DNA of 60,631 nt from Candidatus Aristotella avistercoris (lineage in GTDB: Bacteria; Bacillota; Clostridia; Oscillospirales; Ruminococcaceae). Shown here in pieces: positions 8,746 through 17,216 of this stretch. The DNA is taken from the NCBI GenBank assembly GCA_904397835.1, contig CAJFOV010000002.1, positions 1-60,631 on the forward strand, given 5' to 3'. Below the pieces are notes generated by a model. The model saw nothing but the letters and a program-made list of their open reading frames with translations, was not told the DNA's origin and ran no database searches. A program made the translations under genes and the position numbers. Each line of letters opens with the position of its first letter. The first letter of the stretch is position 1.

Positions 8746-10200
8746 ATGAACTTCCGAATTGTAGGCCGGACTGTCGGCCGAGTGCTCCTGTTGGAGGCCC
8801 TTCTGATGGCGCCGAGTTTGATCTGGTGCGCCATCGATGGGGAGGGGGATGTGGCAGTCTCCTTCCTGCTCTCCATGGGAATCATTCTTCTGGTGGGCCT
8901 GGCCCTCATTTTGCTCGGTAAGCGGAGTAAGGAGTCCTTTCAGACTCAGGAGGGCTTTATCACTGTAGCCCTGTGCTGGATCTTCATGTCCATGCTGGGT
9001 TGCTTGCCCTTTGTCATCAGCGGACAGATCCCCAGCTATATCGACGCACTGTTTGAGATTGTATCCGGTTTTACCACGACAGGTTCCTCCATTCTGACCA
9101 ATGTGGAGGCCATGAGCCGCGGGTTGCTCTACTGGCGCAGCTTCAGCCACTGGTTGGGCGGCATGGGCATATTGGTGTTCGCCCTGGCGGTGGTGCCAAA
9201 CTCCAAGCGCACCGGTGGCCGCCTGCATCTGCTGCGGGCGGAGAGCCCCGGCCCCAGTGTAGATAAGTTGACGCCCCGGGTTCAGCACACGGCAATGATT
9301 CTCTATAGTATCTATCTGGGGCTCACCATCATCTGCATCCTGTTTCTGCTTGCGGGAGGAATGCCTCTGTTTGATACCCTCTGTACCGCCTTTGGTACAG
9401 CGGGAACCGGTGGCTTCGGTATCAAAAATGATAGCATGGCCAGCTACAGCCCCTACCTGCAGAATGTCTGTACGGTGTTTATGTTGATGTTTGGTGTGAA
9501 CTTCACCATCTATTACCTGCTGTTGATGCGTCAGTTCCGTTCCGCTTTTCGGGATGAGGAGCTGCGGTGCTATCTGTTGATTTTTGCTGTGGCCACAGCG
9601 GCCATCACCTGGGATCTGATGCCCCGCATGGACTCTCTGGGGGAGAGCTTGCACCATGCGGCCTTCCAGGTGAGTAGCATCATGACCACAACAGGCTTTG
9701 CGTCCACGGACTTTAACCTCTGGTCCCCCTTCTCCAAAATGGTTCTGTTGATGCTGATGATTCTAGGAGCCTGTGCTGGCAGCACGGGCGGTGGCATCAA
9801 GAGCATCCGCCTGGTGTTGGTGGTCAAAGATATGGCCCGCAACCTGCGGCGTATTTTGCGGCCCAACCGGGTGGAGCTGGTTCATATCAATGGCAAACCG
9901 GTGGACGATTCGGTTCTACGGGGGGTCAATGCCTACTTTGGCGCCTACTGGATCATTTTGGGGTTGAGTCTGTTGATCGTGTCCATGGATGGGTTTTCAG
10001 TGGAGACCAACTTCTCCGCGGTGTTTTCCTGCTTCAACAACATCGGCCCCGGCCTGGATGCCGTGGGTCCCATGTCCAACTTCAGCGGATACAGCAACCT
10101 GTCTAAGTTGGTTCTAACGGCAGATATGCTGTTGGGGCGGTTGGAAATTTTCCCTATATTTGCCCTGCTTAGCCGCCACAGTTGGAGCCGGCGCAGCTGA
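8746..10200 (+). CDS. trkH: Trk potassium uptake system, membrane subunit TrkH
   Basis: A 484-residue polytopic K+ transporter with the four repeated membrane-pore-membrane units of the TrkH/KtrB superfamily. The four selectivity-filter segments are visible: TTTGSS, GTAGTGGFG, TTTGFAS and NNIGPG. ACAGSTGGGIKSIRL is the conserved segment after the third pore. It works with TrkA, encoded just upstream, to import K+ under turgor or pH stress. Confidence 0.94.
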   Translation: MNFRIVGRTVGRVLLLEALLMAPSLIWCAIDGEGDVAVSFLLSMGIILLVGLALILLGKRSKESFQTQEGFITVALCWIFMSMLGCLPFVISGQIPSYIDALFEIVSGFTTTGSSILTNVEAMSRGLLYWRSFSHWLGGMGILVFALAVVPNSKRTGGRLHLLRAESPGPSVDKLTPRVQHTAMILYSIYLGLTIICILFLLAGGMPLFDTLCTAFGTAGTGGFGIKNDSMASYSPYLQNVCTVFMLMFGVNFTIYYLLLMRQFRSAFRDEELRCYLLIFAVATAAITWDLMPRMDSLGESLHHAAFQVSSIMTTTGFASTDFNLWSPFSKMVLLMLMILGACAGSTGGGIKSIRLVLVVKDMARNLRRILRPNRVELVHINGKPVDDSVLRGVNAYFGAYWIILGLSLLIVSMDGFSVETNFSAVFSCFNNIGPGLDAVGPMSNFSGYSNLSKLVLTADMLLGRLEIFPIFALLSRHSWSRRS

Positions 10201-10234
10201 TTGGTATCTTCAACAGTTAAATAAAAAATAAAGA

Positions 10235-10282
10235 GGCCCCGCTGCGCCATATTCCATCGGAACAGGTGCAGCGGGGCCCTTT
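10235..10282 (+). terminator. Hairpin terminator after trkH
   Basis: GGCCCCGCTGC (10235-10245) pairs perfectly with GCAGCGGGGCC (10268-10278), followed by CCTTT. The loop is long and the T tract short, so efficiency is uncertain. The rest of the gap to 10496 contains no gene. Confidence 0.65.
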
Positions 10283-10496
10283 GATGGCGTCTGTGGCATC
10301 TGTGCAGACATTTGCAGAGCAATTTGGAGTGGTCAAATGGATGTGCAAGTGAAAAATTGGTGGCTATGCCAGGTTCAGGCCCTATGGGGAAAGATTCTTT
10401 GAAATGGGCTCTTGGAAGTATTGTCGAATTTTGGTACAATAGAGCAAAGAGGAAGAAGGACAACGGAGGAAATCAAAAGAGGAGATGTGTCAATCA

Positions 10497-10880
10497 ATGC
10501 AAAAAGAAAAGAAAAAGTCCCCTTTGGGCTATTTGGTCTATGTTTTGGTGTTGCTTTTGACGTTGTTTTTGTTGTCCTACTGGGTAGGAGGGACGATCCA
10601 AAGGGGAGATCAAGCAGGCTTCCTCTTTTATCTGATGCTGTTCTTGGTGGGTGTCTATCTCTACTGGGACCGGCGGGTGGCCCGCAGTTGTCCCTGGACG
10701 GTGCGAATGTTCTTGCGGGCACTGGTGGTTGTTGTGTTGCTTTTTCCACCGCTTTCCACATTGGTGGCGGTTCCCAACCCCTTTGAATCTTTGAGTTTGG
10801 AGCTGCTGGTGCTGCTGCTGGGTTATGAGAGCATCACATTTGTTGGAGATGCATTGCACCCTCCAAAAGAGCAAAAATAG
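10497..10880 (+). CDS. Small hydrophobic membrane protein, unknown function
   Basis: About 127 residues with four probable membrane helices, a Lys-rich N-terminus (MQKEKKKSP) and a charged C-terminal tail. No family is recognised. GGAGGA and AGGAG lie upstream. ATG at 10497 and ATG at 10485 are both possible starts. It sits between trkH and a convergent trxB, separated from each by hairpin terminators, so it is probably its own transcription unit. Confidence 0.55.
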   Translation: MQKEKKKSPLGYLVYVLVLLLTLFLLSYWVGGTIQRGDQAGFLFYLMLFLVGVYLYWDRRVARSCPWTVRMFLRALVVVVLLFPPLSTLVAVPNPFESLSLELLVLLLGYESITFVGDALHPPKEQK

Positions 10881-10927
10881 GAGCGCGTTCCTACAAATGG
10901 GGGCATTGGATACCCCTGTCCATAGAA

Positions 10928-10970
10928 AACAGAGGAGGCCTGCGGCACAATTGCCGTAGGCCTCTGTTCC
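10928..10970. terminator. Bidirectional terminator between convergent genes
   Basis: A long stem AACAGAGG-GGCCT-CGGC / GCCG-AGGCC-TCTGTT lies between the small membrane gene (stop 10880) and trxB (stop 10983). The T tract is poor on both strands, so termination strength is uncertain. Confidence 0.6.
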
Positions 10971-10982
10971 CATGTGAAAGAT

Positions 10983-11924
10983 TTATTCCATGGTCTCTCT
11001 GGCGTACCCCTGGAACTGCAGTTGATTGAGAAAATTGGAGGCGCCAAAGGCCGCCATAGCGCCATCGCTGGTGGCGGTGACAATCTGACGCAGAGCCTTC
11101 CGGCGGGTGTCACCCGCCACAAAGACCCCTGGAATGGAGGTCTGGCAGCTCTCATCCGCCACCAGATAGCCTGCCTCGTCTAAGGAAAGGGCGCCTTGGA
11201 ACATCTGGTTTTCCGGTGCAAGGCCAATGGCCACAAAGACGCCACGGACCGGCAACGTGGTGCGCTCCTGGGTTTTGAGATCCCACAGTTCCAAGCCCTG
11301 GACAGCCGTCTCGCCCAAAATACGGTCCACTGCGGTGTCGTAATGAACCTGGATGTTCTCCTTTTGCAGCAGTGCCTGGGATAAAATTGGGTTTCCCCGG
11401 AACTGATTCCTGCGATGGATCAGATGTACCTTGCTGCAGAGGTTTGCCAAAAAGAGAGCATCCTCCAGGGCGGTGTTGCCGCCGCCCACAATGGCCACCT
11501 CCTGGTCCCGATAGAAGGCCCCATCACAGGTGGCACAGTAGGAGACGCCCCGGCCAGCAAAGCGCTCCTCCCCTGGGCAGCCCAATTTGCGGCGCTGGGC
11601 GCCATTGGCAATGATCAGGGTACGGCCCCGATGGGTGCCGGAGGAGGTGGTGGCAGATTTGACCTCGCCCTCCAGTGTGGCAGACAGGACCTCCTCAAAG
11701 AGTACCTGTGCCCCCAGATCCACCGCCTGGGTATACAGATTGGTGGCAAAATCTGCGCCGGTGATGCGGGCAATGGCCGGGTAATTTTCCACATCCGGCG
11801 TGTTGGCCACCTGCCCGCCATAGATCAGCCGCTCCAGGACGGCCACCGTGTGCCCATAACGCCGGGCATAGATTGCAGCGGTGAGCCCGGCAGGACCGGC
11901 GCCTATGACCAAAACATCATACAT
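10983..11924 (-). CDS. trxB: Thioredoxin reductase
   Basis: A 313-residue low-molecular-weight thioredoxin reductase. The FAD motif GAGPAGLTAAIYA is at residues 8-20, the redox-active CATC at residues 130-133, the second nucleotide motif GGGNTALEDA follows, and GVFVAGDTR is the C-terminal FAD motif. It uses NADPH to reduce thioredoxin in the cytoplasm. The start at 11924 is preceded by GGAGCG on the minus strand. It is monocistronic, with trpXYZ divergent beyond the T-box. Confidence 0.93.
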   Translation of the reverse strand: MYDVLVIGAGPAGLTAAIYARRYGHTVAVLERLIYGGQVANTPDVENYPAIARITGADFATNLYTQAVDLGAQVLFEEVLSATLEGEVKSATTSSGTHRGRTLIIANGAQRRKLGCPGEERFAGRGVSYCATCDGAFYRDQEVAIVGGGNTALEDALFLANLCSKVHLIHRRNQFRGNPILSQALLQKENIQVHYDTAVDRILGETAVQGLELWDLKTQERTTLPVRGVFVAIGLAPENQMFQGALSLDEAGYLVADESCQTSIPGVFVAGDTRRKALRQIVTATSDGAMAAFGASNFLNQLQFQGYARETME

Positions 11925-12191
11925 ATGGATCGCTCCTTTTCCATTGAGATGGGCGTGCCGGCCCATTGGACGGCAGGTGATGGGAATCTCCTCCCTTCAG
12001 TATACCAGGCTCTGCATTCCGCCGCAACGTGGGGCGGCGGAAGCGGGGCGAATCCATCAAAACGGGGAGGGCCAGAATGGCCTTGCCGCCTCTGTGTCTA
12101 GTTTATGCCAGCTTGGTCCCATTTATTGACGTGAGAATTTGCTGCCCTATTCAGAATGACGCCACGGTGTGTAGAAATGGCGGAAGGAGGT

Positions 12192-12226
12192 CTTTGAACA
12201 GCGGACAAACTGTTCAAAGTTTTTTC
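12192..12226 (+). terminator. Hairpin with T tract upstream of the T-box promoter
   Basis: CTTTGAACA (12192-12200) and TGTTCAAAG (12211-12219) form a perfect 9-bp stem followed by six T. No plus-strand gene precedes it. It either ends an unannotated short transcript (a weak TTGACG/TATTCA promoter lies at about 12126-12153), shields the trp leader from antisense read-through, or is an operator for the neighbouring promoters. Confidence 0.55.
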
Positions 12227-12236
12227 AAATTTTTTC

Positions 12237-12265
12237 TTGACATTCCCAGGGGAATGTGTTTTAAT
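12237..12265 (+). promoter_or_regulatory. Promoter of the T-box / trpXYZ transcript
   Basis: A perfect TTGACA -35 (12237-12242) and TTTAAT -10 (12260-12265) with 17-bp spacing. Transcription would begin at about 12272, just before T-box Stem I. Confidence 0.88.
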
Positions 12266-12271
12266 AAGAGA

Positions 12272-12533
12272 AACCGTTGAAGAGGAGATTAAACCGAAAG
12301 CGCACTTACAGAGAGCCGGGGGCAGCTGGAAACCTGGCAGAGAGCGGGGCGGACAAATGGACCTCTGAGGGCGTACGGAACAGCCGCAAGGCCTAGTATG
12401 ATACGACGTGAGCCTACGTTATCGGGCAAGGAATGTGTTGGCATTCTGATGAGAGGGGGCGCGGGTTTCCGCGTCAATCAAGGTGGCACCGCAGATGAAG
12501 CATCTGTCCTTGAAAAAGGATAGGTGTTTTTTT
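12272..12533 (+). ncRNA. T-box riboswitch, tryptophan (UGG) specifier
   Basis: The conserved T-box sequence AAGGTGGCACCGC is at 12480-12492. It is followed by the terminator GTCCTT/AAGGAT with a T tract ending at 12533. The Stem I base pairs AGAGG (about 12281-12285) with CCTCT (12362-12366). The specifier loop just 5' of that arm reads TGG-A (12358-12361), the canonical codon-purine arrangement, so it should bind tRNA-Trp. Uncharged tRNA-Trp would form the antiterminator and switch on the ABC transporter downstream. The codon agrees with the TrpX-like binding protein. Confidence 0.93.
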
Positions 12534-12612
12534 GTTTGTCCGCAGATTTCATCAGATTCGTTGACTCTCACATCAAGCCGCGGAAGCGGCGCAATTTAAG
12601 GAGGAACGACCT

Positions 12613-13590
12613 ATGAAAAAATTGTTGGCTCTTGCATTGGCTCTGATTTTCTGCCTGCCCTTTGCGGCCTGTGGAAACGACAGCTCCGGTTCTTCGGACA
12701 AAATCACCATCGGCATCGCCCAAGTGGAGGAGCACCTGTCCCTGGATACCATCCGTGAGTCCTTTATAGAGGAGATGGCGGCCCTGGGATATGGGGAGGA
12801 CAAGGTGGAGTTTATCTATAAGAACGCTCAGGCGGATCAGAACAACCTGAATTCCATCTGCCAGCAGTTTGTGGGCGATGATGTGGACCTGATTGTGGCC
12901 ATTGCCACGCCCACGGCCCAGGCTGCGGCCACCGCCACCAAGGAGATCCCCATTCTTTTCTCCGCCGTCACCGATCCGGTGCTGGCAAAGCTGGTGGATT
13001 CCATGGACGCCCCTGGCGGGAATGTCACGGGAACCAGCGACTATATCGCGTGCGATAAGATTTTTGACCTGGCCCTGCAGATCACTCCGGATGTCCAGAC
13101 CTTCGGCCTGATCTACAACACCTCTGAGAGCAACTCCCTCTCGGTCATCGAGGAAGCCAAGGCCTATCTAGATGAAAAAGGAATCTCCTATGTGGAGTCT
13201 CCAGTCACCAACACCAGTGAGGTGCAGCAGGCCATGAACTCCTTCGTGGGCAAGGTGGACGCCGTCTTTGCCCCCATTGACAACACCGTTGCAAAATCCA
13301 TGAGCGTCGTCACCGATGTCTCCCGCAAGAACAATCTGCCGGTCTATGTCAGCGCCGATTCCATGGTCTCTGACGGAGGCCTGGCCACCATCGGCATCGA
13401 CTACACGGTTCTTGGCAAGGAGACTGCCGCCATGGCCAAGGAGATTTTGGAGGGGGCGGATCCGGCCCAGGTGCCTGTGCGGGTTATGAGCGATGTCTCT
13501 ACCTATATCAACGTGGAGACGGCCCAGGCCATTGGGGTAGAGATCCCTCAGGAGATCTTGGACAGCGCCACCCTGTTTGGCAACCAGTAA
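12613..13590 (+). CDS. trpX: Tryptophan ABC transporter, substrate-binding lipoprotein (TrpX-like)
   Basis: A 325-residue binding protein of the ABC_sub_bind family. It has a lipoprotein signal peptide ending in LPFAAC and a periplasmic-binding fold starting KITIGIAQVEEHLSLD. The TrpX type of this family is often controlled by Trp T-boxes in Firmicutes. The gene lies 80 nt after the T-box terminator, with AGGAGG just upstream of the ATG. It is followed by a permease and an ATPase. Confidence 0.88.
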   Translation: MKKLLALALALIFCLPFAACGNDSSGSSDKITIGIAQVEEHLSLDTIRESFIEEMAALGYGEDKVEFIYKNAQADQNNLNSICQQFVGDDVDLIVAIATPTAQAAATATKEIPILFSAVTDPVLAKLVDSMDAPGGNVTGTSDYIACDKIFDLALQITPDVQTFGLIYNTSESNSLSVIEEAKAYLDEKGISYVESPVTNTSEVQQAMNSFVGKVDAVFAPIDNTVAKSMSVVTDVSRKNNLPVYVSADSMVSDGGLATIGIDYTVLGKETAAMAKEILEGADPAQVPVRVMSDVSTYINVETAQAIGVEIPQEILDSATLFGNQ

Positions 13591-13665
13591 CAGCCCCCGC
13601 CGCCCCATCGGTAAGGCCGGTGGGGCGGCTCTCTCTGGGCAATTTTTCAATCGGAGGAATCTGTT

Positions 13666-14565
13666 ATGAGCATGTACGCCTTCCAGGGGGCTGTTGAGTT
13701 GGGGCTGATCTACGCCCTGATGGCCCTTGGGATCTTTGTCTCCTACCGCATTTTGGATGTGGCCGACCTGACAGTGGATGGCTCCTTTACCTTGGGGGCC
13801 TCTGTATCGGTGGTGTGTGTCCTGGAGGGCCACCCGGTATTGGCCCTCTTTGCAGGGGCAATTGCTGGTTCCTTGGCAGGTATTGTCACCGCCTTTCTAC
13901 AGACCAAGCTGAAAATCCAGCCCATCCTGGCAGGAATTCTGGTGATGACCGGCCTCTACTCCATCAATCTGCGGGTCATGGGCAGCTCCAACGTCTCTCT
14001 GCTGGGGGAGGACACGGTGTTTACCTGGATCCAGGAGCTGTTGGGGGAGGACTATGGTTCTCTGGTGCTGGCCCTAGTGGTGGCGTTGGTGGTCTGCATC
14101 CTATTGGGCCTGTTTTTCAACACCCAGCTGGGTCTATCCATCCGGGCCACGGGGGACAACGAAGACATGGTTCTGGCCTCCTCCATCAATGCGAATTTTA
14201 CAAAGACTGTAGGTCTTGCCCTGGCCAACGCTCTGGTGGGGCTGTCTGGAGCCATGCTGGCCCAGTATCAAGGCTTTTCTGAGGCCACCATGGGCATCGG
14301 TATGGTGGTCATAGGCCTTGCATCCCTCATCATCGGCGAGGTGATCTTCGGCAACCGCACTGTGGTGCGCAACATCCTCGCTGTGGTGCTGGGGGCGGTT
14401 ATCTACCGGATCATCATCGCCCTGGTGCTGGAGACCAATATGGCGCCAGGGGACCTTAAACTCATCTCCTCCCTCATTGTGGCCATTGCCATCTCCTATC
14501 CCACCATCAGAGGGATCCTCAACCAACGCAAACTCCGCAGAAAGGGGGATCGGAATCGTGCTTAA
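13666..14565 (+). CDS. trpY: Tryptophan ABC transporter, permease (TrpY-like)
   Basis: A 299-residue permease of the branched-chain-amino-acid-transporter-like class. It has about eight to nine hydrophobic helices and begins FQGAVELGLIYALMALGIFVSYRILDVADLTVDG. The YRILDVADLTVDGSF segment is characteristic of permeases paired with ABC_sub_bind proteins. A 75-bp gap to trpX contains a GC-rich hairpin that may tune expression. Its end overlaps trpZ by 8 bp. Confidence 0.87.
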   Translation: MSMYAFQGAVELGLIYALMALGIFVSYRILDVADLTVDGSFTLGASVSVVCVLEGHPVLALFAGAIAGSLAGIVTAFLQTKLKIQPILAGILVMTGLYSINLRVMGSSNVSLLGEDTVFTWIQELLGEDYGSLVLALVVALVVCILLGLFFNTQLGLSIRATGDNEDMVLASSINANFTKTVGLALANALVGLSGAMLAQYQGFSEATMGIGMVVIGLASLIIGEVIFGNRTVVRNILAVVLGAVIYRIIIALVLETNMAPGDLKLISSLIVAIAISYPTIRGILNQRKLRRKGDRNRA

Positions 14566-15358
14566 ACTGCAACATATCAGCAAGACCTTCAACCCCGGTA
14601 CGGTCAACAGCAAGACGGTGCTCTCGGACTTCTCCCTGGAGCTGCAGGATGGGGATTTTGTCACCATCATCGGCTCCAATGGAGCGGGCAAGTCCACGCT
14701 GCTCAACGCCATTTCCGGTACCTTTCTGGTGGACCAGGGCCGTATCCTTTTGGACGAACAGGATATCACCCTGCTGCCCCGGCACAAGCGGGCGGCCATG
14801 ATTGGCCACCTGTTCCAGGACCCTCTGAAGGGGACGGCCCCAAACATGACGCTGGAGGAGAACCTGGCCCTCTCCTACCGCAGAGGATCTCGCAGGGGAT
14901 TTTCTGTAGGAATCCATCGGGAAGATCGGGAACTCTTCCGCAAAACTCTTGCCCGGTTGGGTCTGGGCTTGGAGGACCGGCTCACCAGCAAGGTGGGGCT
15001 TCTCTCCGGCGGCCAACGTCAAGCGGTGGCGTTGCTGATGTCCACCATGGTCACTCCCAAATTGCTGCTGCTGGATGAGCACACGGCGGCCCTGGATCCG
15101 GCCACTGCTCAAAAGGTGTTGGACATCACCAGGGAGATCGTATCGGAAGGACATATCACCACCATGATGATCACCCACAACATCGCCAGTGCCCTGGCCA
15201 TTGGCAACCGGACCATCATGATGGACCAGGGGCAGGTGATTTTGGACATCCAGGGTCAGGAACGGGAAAATATGACAGTGGAAGATTTGCTGGCCCGCTT
15301 CCAAGCCAAAAGCAACAAAAAACTGGACAATGACCGGATGTTGTTGGAGAACAACTAA
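14558..15358 (+). CDS. trpZ: Tryptophan ABC transporter, ATP-binding protein (TrpZ-like)
   Basis: A 266-residue ABC ATPase. Walker A is GSNGAGKSTLL, the signature is LSGGQRQAVAL, and Walker B is LLLLDEHTAALD. The usual DEPT/DEHT loop reads DEHTAALD, as in this subfamily. The GTG start at 14558 (VLKLQHISKTF) is chosen because AAAGGGGGAT lies upstream and it overlaps the permease stop. Longer in-frame starts lie inside the permease. It closes the trpXYZ operon at a terminator. Confidence 0.88.
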   Translation: MLKLQHISKTFNPGTVNSKTVLSDFSLELQDGDFVTIIGSNGAGKSTLLNAISGTFLVDQGRILLDEQDITLLPRHKRAAMIGHLFQDPLKGTAPNMTLEENLALSYRRGSRRGFSVGIHREDRELFRKTLARLGLGLEDRLTSKVGLLSGGQRQAVALLMSTMVTPKLLLLDEHTAALDPATAQKVLDITREIVSEGHITTMMITHNIASALAIGNRTIMMDQGQVILDIQGQERENMTVEDLLARFQAKSNKKLDNDRMLLENN

Positions 15359-15363
15359 AATAG

Positions 15364-15392
15364 GAGGGGCGCAATTTGCGCCCCTTTTTTTG
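15364..15392 (+). terminator. Terminator of the trpXYZ operon
   Basis: GGGGCGC-AATTT-GCGCCCC is followed by eight T. It lies directly upstream of the next promoter. Confidence 0.92.
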
Positions 15393-15401
15393 ACCATCCC
15401 C

Positions 15402-15430
15402 TTGTATTTTGAAGGTAAGCGTGATATTAT
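15402..15430 (+). promoter_or_regulatory. Promoter of the ZIP transporter operon
   Basis: TTGTAT (15402-15407) and TATTAT (15425-15430) are separated by 17 bp. The DtxR-type operator starts 4 nt downstream of the -10, so bound repressor would block initiation. A leader of about 200 nt follows, with a long G/C hairpin at about 15570-15628. Confidence 0.78.
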
Positions 15431-15433
15431 AAA

Positions 15434-15449
15434 GTTAGCTTAAACTAAC
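15434..15449. promoter_or_regulatory. DtxR/MntR-type operator (ZIP operon)
   Basis: GTTAGCTTAAACTAAC is an inverted repeat with one mismatch pair. It is nearly identical to the operators at 31451 and 31955 beside the Fe genes. It covers the predicted transcription start. Metal-loaded repressor from 30767-31183 is the likely ligand. Confidence 0.8.
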
Positions 15450-15645
15450 AAACGTATTATGGATGGAATATGCTCGTAAGGGAACCCTATGTTTGGTGTA
15501 AAGCCGTTGCATCAAGGCGGAGAAGAACCTTGGAGTGGAGTAAATTTCTTTGTGGGGAATCCATTTGAGATGCCCTTCCTTCCCTTGCCCACCCCAGCTG
15601 TGGTGGGTGGGGAAAGGATGCATTTGAGCTTGAGGAGGTGATTTG

Positions 15646-16437
15646 ATGGAGCAAGTTGCCCTCTGGACTGTAACAGGGGTATGTTTTCCTTTTCTGATGA
15701 CAACTCTGGGGTCGGCTATGGTCTTTCTGTTCCGCAAGACGGTGAGCAATGGCGCCCAACGGATCTTTTTGGGGTTTGCCGCCGGTGTCATGGTAGCAGC
15801 CTCCGTATGGAGCCTGTTGATCCCGGCCATTGAGCAGGCGGAAGGGCAGGGGCAGGTGGGCTGGATCCCAGCGGCAATTGGGTTTGTGCTGGGGGCGGGG
15901 TTCCTGATGCTGCTGGACAGCATCATGCCACACCTCCACCCGGGTGCCAGAGACCCGGAGGGCGCCCCCACCTCTTGGAAACGAAGCAGTCTACTGATGA
16001 TTGCTGTGACCCTCCACAACATTCCGGAGGGAATGGCGGTGGGTCTATCCTTTGCCCTGGCGGCCCAGCAGGGGGAAATGGGCTCCTGGTCGGCGGCGCT
16101 GGCGCTAGCACTGGGCATTGGCATCCAGAACTTTCCCGAGGGGGCGGCCATCTCCCTGCCGCTGCGCCAGGAGGGGGTACCGGCGCTAAAAGCCTTTGGA
16201 TATGGCAGCTTATCCGGTTTGGTGGAGCCAGTGTTCGGCCTGTTGGTGGTGCTGTTGGCCTCCAACGTGGGCCCCATAATGCCCTACCTCCTGAGCTTTG
16301 CCGCTGGCGCCATGATCTATGTGGTGGTGGAGGAACTGATTCCGGAGGCCCATCTGGGGGAGCACTCCAACGTGGGAACCCTGGGAGTGTTGGGCGGATT
16401 TTTGGTCATGATGATTTTGGACGTGGCACTTGGATAA
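15646..16437 (+). CDS. ZIP family divalent metal transporter
   Basis: A 263-residue ZIP (ZupT/GufA-like) transporter with about eight membrane helices. The metal-binding helices are HNIPEGMAVGLSFA and GIGIQNFPEGAAISLPLR, the two signature segments of the family. ZIP proteins import zinc, iron or manganese into the cytoplasm. The DtxR-type operator favours iron or manganese here. The ATG at 15646 follows GAGGAGGTGATTTG. It is followed 13 bp later by the HMA-domain gene, which appears co-transcribed. Confidence 0.9.
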   Translation: MEQVALWTVTGVCFPFLMTTLGSAMVFLFRKTVSNGAQRIFLGFAAGVMVAASVWSLLIPAIEQAEGQGQVGWIPAAIGFVLGAGFLMLLDSIMPHLHPGARDPEGAPTSWKRSSLLMIAVTLHNIPEGMAVGLSFALAAQQGEMGSWSAALALALGIGIQNFPEGAAISLPLRQEGVPALKAFGYGSLSGLVEPVFGLLVVLLASNVGPIMPYLLSFAAGAMIYVVVEELIPEAHLGEHSNVGTLGVLGGFLVMMILDVALG

Positions 16438-16450
16438 GGAGATGAACAAA

Positions 16451-16810
16451 ATGGTAGAAGGTATTATCATTGTGGTCATTGTTTTAATTTGTGTGGTAGG
16501 CATCAAGAGCTATGCCAAAAAACTTGCCCGGGGATGTTGTGGGGCGGGGGGAGAAAAAGAGGAAAAGCGGGTCAAAGTTCAGGATCGGAACCTTACCCAC
16601 TATCCCTATGAGATGCACCTGCATGTGGAGGGCATGACCTGCAGCCACTGTGTACGGCGGGTGGAAAATGCTTTAAACCAGTTGGACGGCGTCTGGGCCA
16701 CCGTCAGCCTGCCGGAGCAGTCTGCCGACATTCATATGAAACAGGCGTACACCCCGGAACAGCTGCGCCAGGCCATTCGGGAGGCAGGTTACACTGCTTG
16801 GCAGAGCTAA
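16451..16810 (+). CDS. Membrane-anchored heavy-metal-associated (HMA) domain protein
   Basis: A 119-residue protein: one N-terminal membrane helix (VEGIIIVVIVLICVVGIKSYA), a cytoplasmic Cys pair (RGCCGAGG), a charged linker, then a complete HMA domain with HVEGMTCSHCVRRVENAL. The N-terminal part resembles the FeoB-associated Cys-rich proteins. The ATG at 16451 has AAGGAG 9 nt upstream. It follows the ZIP gene, so metal may be handed from the importer to this chaperone-like domain. HMA domains usually bind Cu+ or Zn2+, which sits oddly with an Fe/Mn-type operator. Confidence 0.82.
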   Translation: MVEGIIIVVIVLICVVGIKSYAKKLARGCCGAGGEKEEKRVKVQDRNLTHYPYEMHLHVEGMTCSHCVRRVENALNQLDGVWATVSLPEQSADIHMKQAYTPEQLRQAIREAGYTAWQS

Positions 16811-16824
16811 GTTATCTATATATC

Positions 16825-16862
16825 AAAAAAGTCCGGATGGCAATTGGCCATCCGGACTTTTT
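16825..16862. terminator. Bidirectional terminator between the HMA gene and secG
   Basis: AAAAAAGTCCGGATGG / CCATCCGGACTTTTTT with a 6-nt loop gives T tracts on both strands, serving the two convergent genes. Confidence 0.93.
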
Positions 16863-16890
16863 CATGTGTCATTTTTGACGGTTCCTTCGG

Positions 16891-17145
16891 TTAATTCATA
16901 AAGATGGTGATGGCATAGAGTGCAGTCACGACAATAAAGAAGATGATCCCCATCCCCTTGGTCAAACGGGCGAGCATAGCGTCCAAGGTTCTGGCACGGT
17001 TCCGCCCAAAGTAGGAGTCAGAGCTGTCGCCACCGGTCAGAGCATTCATGCCACGGTTTTTGCTCTCCTGCATCGTCACGACAAAGATCAACAGCACGCT
17101 CAGAATCAACAGAATGACCCCCAGCGTGATTTCAAAAGCGTTCAT
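16891..17145 (-). CDS. secG: Protein translocase subunit SecG
   Basis: An 84-residue protein with two membrane helices flanking the conserved segment MQESKNRGMNALTGG, then a second hydrophobic stretch. The size and layout are those of SecG, the accessory subunit of the SecYEG channel. GGAGGTGCC precedes the ATG. It is monocistronic. Confidence 0.93.
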   Translation of the reverse strand: MNAFEITLGVILLILSVLLIFVVTMQESKNRGMNALTGGDSSDSYFGRNRARTLDAMLARLTKGMGIIFFIVVTALYAITIFMN

Positions 17146-17187
17146 TTTGGCACCTCCGGCTTATTTTCCCAATTCTTTGACTTATCT

Positions 17188-17216
17188 ATCATAGCATATT
17201 GATGTGGTATTTGCAA
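17188..17216 (-). promoter_or_regulatory. Promoter of secG
   Basis: On the minus strand, TTGCAA (17216-17211) and TATGAT (17193-17188) are separated by 17 bp. Confidence 0.7.

Noticed and set aside
15470-15568. A 31-codon leader ORF before the ZIP gene
   Set aside because: The ribosome site is weak (GGATGGA) and the peptide has no feature linked to metal sensing.
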